From contig CAZTYE010000011.1 in assembly GCA_964617645.1 (NCBI GenBank), positions 1 through 64,000 on the forward strand: 64,000 nt of DNA. Direction: 5' to 3'. Below, piece by piece: positions 59,556 to 64,000 of the stretch. The notes beneath the pieces were generated by a model. It was not told the origin of the DNA, searched no databases, and saw only the letters and a list, made by a program, of their open reading frames with translations. The DNA is from JADJGC01 sp964617645. Lineage in GTDB: Bacteria > Zixibacteria > MSB-5A5 > CAIYYT01. Within the stretch, counting starts at the first letter, position 1. Each line of letters starts with the position of its first letter. The translations under genes and the position numbers were made by a program.

Positions 59556-60530
59556 CTAATTAGACCACGCCGGATTGTAATCAGTGCCCGGCCCCGACAA
59601 TCTTACCGGATCGCCGCCACCAACGGGAATCTTGTAGATCGATCCTCCCGTAGTCCCAAAGACCAAGAACTTTGAATCTGGTGACCAGGACGGCGGTCCT
59701 TGCGGCGCCATCTCCTTTGGATTTGTCGGTGTAAACAAGCTACGTTTGGTTAGCCCGTCTGGACTGGCAACGCTCAGTCCGGGATTGGCGGCATCCGAGG
59801 CCAGATAGGCAATCCACTTTCCGTCCGGAGACCATGACGGCGAGCCGGCGCCTTTCCATTTGCCGGCGCGTTCAAGTAACGCTTCATCCGAAAGTGGAAA
59901 CTCGTTGATTCCGGCCACAGCAATTCCGGCGGGTGTAAACTGCTCACCCTGAAGGCGCATAACAACGAAGGCCACGCGCTGACCGTCCGGAGACAGCGTC
60001 GGCGCCGACACCATAAGCTCGCTTGAGGCCGCCATCTCGAGACTACGCATCAAAAACGTTTTCGTATCCCAAAACGTGATTCGATACTTCGGCAAAGTGG
60101 CTGTCCCCAGATTGGCGTTCTGATCATTGAGGAACATCACGCGGCTGCCGTCGCGCACGAATTCCGGTAATTGCGCGCCCAGTGTATTCGTAATGCCTTC
60201 CCAGAATCCCTTCACTGAGTCGGTGTAGGCGAAGAACAGGTCGTATGTTGCGTGATTATGTCCCCCTCCATCGGGATAGCGCACGGCCAGTTCGCCGCGA
60301 CGGGCAAACGCGATCTTTTTGTTATCCGGCGACCAGCTCATCCGCCCGCGCGCATTGGTCAGGGCCGTGACAAACGGCCGCTGGTTGCTGCCGTCCGAAT
60401 CCATCAACCAGATATCGTTGTTGCGGATAAACGCAATCGTATTGCCCTTCTTGATATTGACCTGCGCCAAGAGATTGACTGCGCTGCTTGCGACGATTGT
60501 TATCAGCAAGATTATTGTGAATCGCTTCAT
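59556..60530 (-). CDS. Exported TolB/PD40-like beta-propeller protein
   Basis: A 324-residue secreted protein: signal peptide (1-22, TIILLITIVASSAVNLLAQ), then repeated WD40-like PD40 blades with the recurring SWSPD(N/G/S)K theme, for example MSWSPDNKKIAFARRGELAV and PSWSPDGKWIAYLAS. Blades mention a serial readout of D-G-S-N-Q type loops (DIWLMDSDGSNQRPF). It resembles the periplasmic propeller of TolB but lacks its own system nearby. Likely a protein-binding scaffold. GAGGAG precedes the ATG at four bases. Confidence 0.8.
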   Translation of the reverse strand: MKRFTIILLITIVASSAVNLLAQVNIKKGNTIAFIRNNDIWLMDSDGSNQRPFVTALTNARGRMSWSPDNKKIAFARRGELAVRYPDGGGHNHATYDLFFAYTDSVKGFWEGITNTLGAQLPEFVRDGSRVMFLNDQNANLGTATLPKYRITFWDTKTFLMRSLEMAASSELMVSAPTLSPDGQRVAFVVMRLQGEQFTPAGIAVAGINEFPLSDEALLERAGKWKGAGSPSWSPDGKWIAYLASDAANPGLSVASPDGLTKRSLFTPTNPKEMAPQGPPSWSPDSKFLVFGTTGGSIYKIPVGGGDPVRLSGPGTDYNPAWSN

Positions 60531-60662
60531 GATGCTCCTCTATATAACCGTGTCTTGTCTTCTTCCGTTATTGTACCCGCATCCGGTTCGATGTTTCAGA
60601 CTATCGGTAAAAAAAGGATCGCCATGAGGAAGTCAAGCGGAGTGATCGCCGTCATCAACCCG

Positions 60663-61445
60663 CTACGATTCCAGAAGTTGCGGCATTTCGCCGACGCCGG
60701 ACAGCTTGATAGTCGGGCTTACCGTCGAGTTTGTCACAACATCCGCACGATTTTTGCCCGTCATCACCAATACACTCGCGATGCCGGCGTTGTTCGCACC
60801 GGCGATATCGTTGTCGAGATCATCGCCAACCATTATCGCTTGCTCCGGCGCCAGCCCCAGGTTTGCGAGCGCCAGGCTGAAAAATTCTCTGGACGGTTTG
60901 CCGATCACCAGCGCCTTCCGGCGCGTCGCGTACTCGAGGCCGGAGACGAAGGCGCCGATGTCGATCCACAGTTTGTCCTGCGCAAGCCAGTATTTGCCTT
61001 TGTGCAGCGCGATCATTTCCGCGCCGCCCATAACCTGCTCGAATAGGCTCTGCATCAATTCGTAGTTCCAACCGTTGCCGATGTCGCCAATCACGATGGC
61101 GCTCGGATTTTTGGGGTCGTCAACGAACTCGGAAAAGTCGCGCCGGGTGTCTTCGCCCAACAGCAGTCGACATGAAGGGAGCCGTCGTTGTCGCAAATAG
61201 CCGACCGCGGCTGTCGGTGCGCTGAATACCTCGTTGGCGGCAACGGGAAGGCCGGAATCCGACAGTCGCCGCGCCAGCGAAGCTGCCGACAATGTTGTTG
61301 TGTTAGTACAGATCCGGTACGGAATCCCACGACGCCGCAGAAACTCCAACGTTGCGATTGCGCCGTCGAGCGGCCGCCAGTCGACCGTCAACGTGCCGTC
61401 GAGGTCGAACAAAACGCCGCGAACCTGTTTCGGATTGAAAGTCAT
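60663..61445 (-). CDS. HAD-superfamily hydrolase, NagD/IIA type
   Basis: A 260-residue phosphatase with HAD motif I DLDGTLTVD (about 15-23), motif II near ICTNTTTLSA, and motif IV GDDLDNDIAGA. The subclass IIA cap is between motifs II and III. Related members act on sugar phosphates, 4-nitrophenyl phosphate or nucleotide monophosphates; the substrate is not determined. A -10 box (TATACT) ends eight bases upstream, so it is likely leaderless. Confidence 0.85.
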   Translation of the reverse strand: MTFNPKQVRGVLFDLDGTLTVDWRPLDGAIATLEFLRRRGIPYRICTNTTTLSAASLARRLSDSGLPVAANEVFSAPTAAVGYLRQRRLPSCRLLLGEDTRRDFSEFVDDPKNPSAIVIGDIGNGWNYELMQSLFEQVMGGAEMIALHKGKYWLAQDKLWIDIGAFVSGLEYATRRKALVIGKPSREFFSLALANLGLAPEQAIMVGDDLDNDIAGANNAGIASVLVMTGKNRADVVTNSTVSPTIKLSGVGEMPQLLES

Positions 61446-61453
61446 GGCCGCCC

Positions 61454-61459
61454 AGTATA
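61454..61459 (-). promoter_or_regulatory. -10 box of the HAD hydrolase gene, predicted leaderless
   Basis: Minus-strand TATACT eight bases before the ATG at 61445. The -35 is weak. Confidence 0.4.
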
Positions 61460-61549
61460 AATGATCAGCAGCGATGTCGCTGTTGATTTTTGGCGAAGCT
61501 GCCGTTAACTTCTTCCAGAACGGCTCGGAACAAGAGAGAACGACCTCAA

Positions 61550-62554
61550 ATGAATTTTCACACGATTCGCTGGATTGACAACTGCGTCGAAATTCTGGAT
61601 CAGACGAAACTCCCGGCCAATGAAGACTACGTTCGGCTTCATGATTATCGCGCCGTCGTCCGTGCGGTCAAGTCGTTACAGTTGCGCGGGGCGCCGCTCA
61701 TCGGCGTTGCCGCGGCCTACGCTGTTGTGCTGGCGGCGCGCGAATGCCGCAACAAAGTCGAGTTCGCGGTCGCAGTCAACGAGATTCGTTCGGCGCGACC
61801 GACCGCCGTCAACCTGTCGTGGGCGGTCGAACGCATGATGATTCACTATCACGCATACGACCGATCTCCCGATCTGGTGCCGCGTCTGCTCGAGCTGGCT
61901 CAGGAAATTCATGACGACGACGCCCGCATGTGCGAGCGCATCGGCATGAATGGTCTCGAGCTCATGCCCGTCGTCGGAACGGTTATGACACACTGCAATG
62001 CCGGAGCTTTGGCGACGGCCGGCATGGGAACGGCGTTGGGCGTGGTTTATCAGGCGTTCCGCTCGGGCAAGAAACTTGGTGTCTTCGCGAACGAAACTCG
62101 CCCGATCCTTCAGGGCGCGCGACTCACCGCCTGGGAACTCAAGCGGGAAGGCCTCGATGTCACGCTCGTCACCGACAACATGGCCGGATACCTGATGGCG
62201 CAGCGCATGATCGATTGTGTTATCGTCGGCGCCGATCGCATCGCGATCAACTATGATGTCGCGAACAAGATCGGCACTTATGGGCTGGCGGTGCTGGCGC
62301 AGAAGCACGGTATTCCTTTTTACGTCGCCGCGCCGACCACGACGTTTGACCACCGCGTCGCTTCCGGTGTCGACATCGAAATCGAGCAGCGCGGCTGGGA
62401 AGAGGTCACCCACGTTGGCAATCACCGGCTTGCGCCGGACGGAATCCGCGTGTACAATCCGGCGTTCGATGTTACCCCCAATGAGTTGATTACCGCCATC
62501 ATCACCGACCGCGAGATTATCCGCTGCCGCCGCTGGAGCGAACGGGCGACATGA
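61550..62554 (+). CDS. mtnA: Methylthioribose-1-phosphate isomerase
   Basis: A 334-residue enzyme of the methionine salvage pathway, converting 5-methylthioribose-1-phosphate to methylthioribulose-1-phosphate. Family marks: IRGAPLIGVAAAY-like QLRGAPLIGVAAAYAV, THCNAGALATAG with the catalytic Cys, LVTDNMAGYLM with the catalytic Asp, and GADRIAINYDVANKIGTYG. The related ribose-1,5-bisphosphate isomerase and eIF2B families are less likely. The start at 61550 has only a weak AGAGAG upstream. No other salvage gene is nearby. Confidence 0.92.
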   Translation: MNFHTIRWIDNCVEILDQTKLPANEDYVRLHDYRAVVRAVKSLQLRGAPLIGVAAAYAVVLAARECRNKVEFAVAVNEIRSARPTAVNLSWAVERMMIHYHAYDRSPDLVPRLLELAQEIHDDDARMCERIGMNGLELMPVVGTVMTHCNAGALATAGMGTALGVVYQAFRSGKKLGVFANETRPILQGARLTAWELKREGLDVTLVTDNMAGYLMAQRMIDCVIVGADRIAINYDVANKIGTYGLAVLAQKHGIPFYVAAPTTTFDHRVASGVDIEIEQRGWEEVTHVGNHRLAPDGIRVYNPAFDVTPNELITAIITDREIIRCRRWSERAT

Positions 62555-62618
62555 CCCGGCGGGATGATCCTGCTACGGGCTGTTTCGCTTCGGGCGTTTT
62601 CACTTCCGGATTTTCTTG

Positions 62619-62647
62619 TTGCCGCGAATATTTCATGACTTCAGATT
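62619..62647 (+). promoter_or_regulatory. Weak possible leaderless promoter of rnhB
   Basis: TTGCCG at 62619-62624, a 17-base spacer, CAGATT at 62642-62647, six bases before the GTG at 62654. The -10 is poor. Confidence 0.25.
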
Positions 62648-62653
62648 CGCGCT

Positions 62654-63295
62654 GTGCGATTGAGTCGGATCGAAAGCGCCTTGCGTCGTCAGGGCATCGA
62701 ACGCTATTGTGGGGTCGATGAAGCCGGGCGCGGACCGCTCGCCGGGCCGGTTGTTGCCGCTGCGGTCATCTTGCCGCCAAAATTCCACGCCGCCGCCATC
62801 GATGATTCCAAGAAGCTGAGCGAGGCGCGGCGCGAATCCGCATACGCGCACATTGTGTCCAAGACTACCGACTGGGCGGTTGCGGTCGTCGCGCCGGCGA
62901 TCATCGATGAGATCAATATTCTCCAGGCATCAGTTCGCGCCATGCATGAAGCGGTTACGCGTCTGGCGCCAGCTGCAGAATTCGTGCTCGTCGACGGCAA
63001 TCGGCCGATTCCGGGGCTCGCGTTAGCGCAGCAGACGATTGTCGGCGGCGATGCGCAAATCGTTGCGATTGCGGCGGCGTCGATAATCGCGAAAGTGACT
63101 CGTGACCGCATCATGCGCGAGTATCACGAGCAATTTCCGAAGTACGGCTTTGACCGGCACAAGGGCTATCCGACGGTCGAACATCGGCAGATGATCGCGC
63201 TTCACGGACCAACGGAAATCCACCGCCGCAGTTTCTGTCTGGTGCCCGAGCAATTCGAACTCGCTCTCACGGCCGAGGACGCTGCGAGTTTATGA
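62654..63295 (+). CDS. rnhB: Ribonuclease HII
   Basis: The 213-residue enzyme removes ribonucleotides and RNA primers from DNA. The DEXD motif is visible as GVDEAGRGPLAGPVV (about residues 20-34), the third carboxylate in EFVLVDGNRPIPG and the fourth near YGFDRHKGYPT. The start is GTG. The stop overlaps yraN as ATGA. A genome-maintenance pair. Confidence 0.95.
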   Translation: MRLSRIESALRRQGIERYCGVDEAGRGPLAGPVVAAAVILPPKFHAAAIDDSKKLSEARRESAYAHIVSKTTDWAVAVVAPAIIDEINILQASVRAMHEAVTRLAPAAEFVLVDGNRPIPGLALAQQTIVGGDAQIVAIAAASIIAKVTRDRIMREYHEQFPKYGFDRHKGYPTVEHRQMIALHGPTEIHRRSFCLVPEQFELALTAEDAASL

Positions 63296-63654
63296 GCGCC
63301 GGTAGTCGCGACAAGGGCCGGCGCTACGAAGAACTGGCGGCGCAGCACCTCATCGGTCGAGGCTTTGTAATTATTGCCCGAAATCACCGCTCCGGCGCGA
63401 AAGAGATCGACATCATCGCCTCCAAAGGCGGCGAGTTGATATTCGTCGAAGTCAAGGGCGGAAAGTCGCGGGAGTTCGGTGAGTTGCCTTACAAAGTCGA
63501 TCAACGCAAACAAGAGTCGCTGATGGCGGCGGCGCAGATTTACCTTCAGCAGTCGCATATCGATTATCGCGGTTATCGCTTCGATGTCGTCATGGTCGAC
63601 GACTCCGGGCCGCTCCCGGCAATCGAGCACATCGAGAACGCCTTCACTCTTTAG
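63292..63654 (+). CDS. YraN/UPF0102-family protein (PD-(D/E)XK nuclease-like)
   Basis: A 120-residue protein with the family marks RYEELAAQHLIGRGFVIIARN, GAKEIDIIASKGG and FVEVKGGKSR, the D and E-X-K residues of a PD-(D/E)XK fold. It usually follows rnhB and may be a Holliday-junction-type nuclease, unproven. It overlaps rnhB by four bases. Its 3' end overlaps the convergent gene by 11 bases. Confidence 0.9.
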   Translation: MSAGSRDKGRRYEELAAQHLIGRGFVIIARNHRSGAKEIDIIASKGGELIFVEVKGGKSREFGELPYKVDQRKQESLMAAAQIYLQQSHIDYRGYRFDVVMVDDSGPLPAIEHIENAFTL

Positions 63655-63988
63655 CGTCGTCGATTTTCTGCCCCATCGCGATGCGCCGCTCTTTGATTCG
63701 TGCTTCGATCTTGTCCCAGATTTCGATCAATCGTTCGGGTTGTCGATTCAGCTCCTCCTTCAATTGCAGCAGTGTCGAGTCGGTGAATCCGTAAACCTGA
63801 AGCACCGAATCGCGCTCAACTAAGAATTGCGCTGAACCGGAGTCTGACTCGGCGCTCAGGAGTGCGAGATCGACGAAACAGTTGACGAAATCGATTTCGC
63901 GGGGGTGGCGCTCCTCCGGCCTGGCGCGTAGGTAGACAATAGCCGCCACGAGCAGGATTATCATGGTAATTGTCATCCAAGGGCGCAT
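63644..63988 (-). CDS. Small membrane-anchored protein, family not recognised
   Basis: The 114 residues comprise one N-terminal hydrophobic anchor (TITMIILLVAAIVYLRA) and a mostly helical, charged tail (LQLKEELNRQPERLIEIWDKIEARIKER). It has the look of the DUF4296-like small lipid-anchored proteins of Bacteroidetes relatives, but no lipobox is present. The start is at 63988 or at an ATG four codons later. Its stop lies inside the convergent yraN. The window edge hides what is upstream. Confidence 0.55.
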   Translation of the reverse strand: MRPWMTITMIILLVAAIVYLRARPEERHPREIDFVNCFVDLALLSAESDSGSAQFLVERDSVLQVYGFTDSTLLQLKEELNRQPERLIEIWDKIEARIKERRIAMGQKIDDAKE

Positions 63989-64000
63989 ATGGTGAAGATC

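Noticed and set aside
1..64000. tRNA or rRNA genes
   Set aside because: Reading both strands for T-loop (GTTCRANNC) plus CCA-end and acceptor pairing gave no candidate. A tRNAscan-SE run would be decisive.

Overview
The window looks like a contig of a Gram-negative, fairly high-GC bacterium of the FCB superphylum. A Zixibacteria-like candidate phylum is my best guess, from gene content only. Three exported proteins end in the type IX secretion (T9SS) type A signature (a PNPFNPTT box and a KKMxLMK terminus). There is also a DUF5686 outer-membrane protein, two heptosyltransferases and an MsbA-like exporter (so LPS), and an archaemetzincin-family protein. I saw no tRNA, rRNA, prophage, transposase or CRISPR array.

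Layout. 1-6.1 kb: ROK sugar kinase, YceI-like exported protein, a large T9SS-sorted protein and a small membrane protein. 6.1-8.4 kb: queC-queE-queD facing queF (queuosine precursor). 8.4-11.8 kb: MBL hydrolase, PHP phosphatase, 3-methyladenine glycosylase and glutamate dehydrogenase. 11.8-12.7 kb: mosaic of short intergenic repeats. 12.7-14.1 kb: M50 protease and a lipoprotein. 14.1-15.2 kb: tandem array of ~225-bp repeats with a two-unit higher-order pattern. 15.2-25.6 kb: nine tightly packed genes running from lipid A export and LPS glycosyltransferases through Rel, a TPR protein, ComF and a Xer recombinase to a GGDEF protein. 25.6-30.5 kb: OPT transporter, polysaccharide deacetylase, MIP18/SufT-like protein and a small T9SS protein. 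30.6-36.1 kb (minus strand): cdd-deoC-pdp nucleoside salvage continuing into a zinc-ribbon protein, a catalytically dead archaemetzincin and an MrfA-like helicase. 36.2-43.1 kb: methyltransferase, two S41 proteases, a DUF6448 protein and a zincin. 43.1-48.1 kb: a 1417-residue T9SS-sorted adhesin-like protein. 48.5-55.4 kb: methyltransferase, nitrilase-family hydrolase, sensor histidine kinase, lipoprotein, DUF5686 protein. 55.6-64 kb: dnaG, ispF-dedA-ddl, a beta-propeller protein, HAD phosphatase, mtnA, rnhB, yraN and a small anchored protein.

Two observations stand out. First, many transcription units have a sigma70-like -10 box that ends 4-9 bases before the start codon, so the mRNA should be leaderless. 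These are mostly cytosolic proteins (ROK, QueC, QueF, MBL, deacetylase, methyltransferase, DnaG, IspF, HAD). Operon-first genes for exported or membrane proteins almost all have a leader with a Shine-Dalgarno. Two membrane proteins (ABC exporter, histidine kinase) instead sit behind a leaderless mini-ORF of 8 or 12 codons whose stop overlaps the real start as ATGA. Second, the minus-strand cassette at 30.6-33.6 kb joins a DUF1998-type helicase, an archaemetzincin whose three zinc-binding His and catalytic Glu are all replaced while its four structural Cys remain, and a 61-residue Cys4 protein, coupled to deoxynucleoside catabolism. Its function is unknown and it is the best candidate here for an undescribed system.
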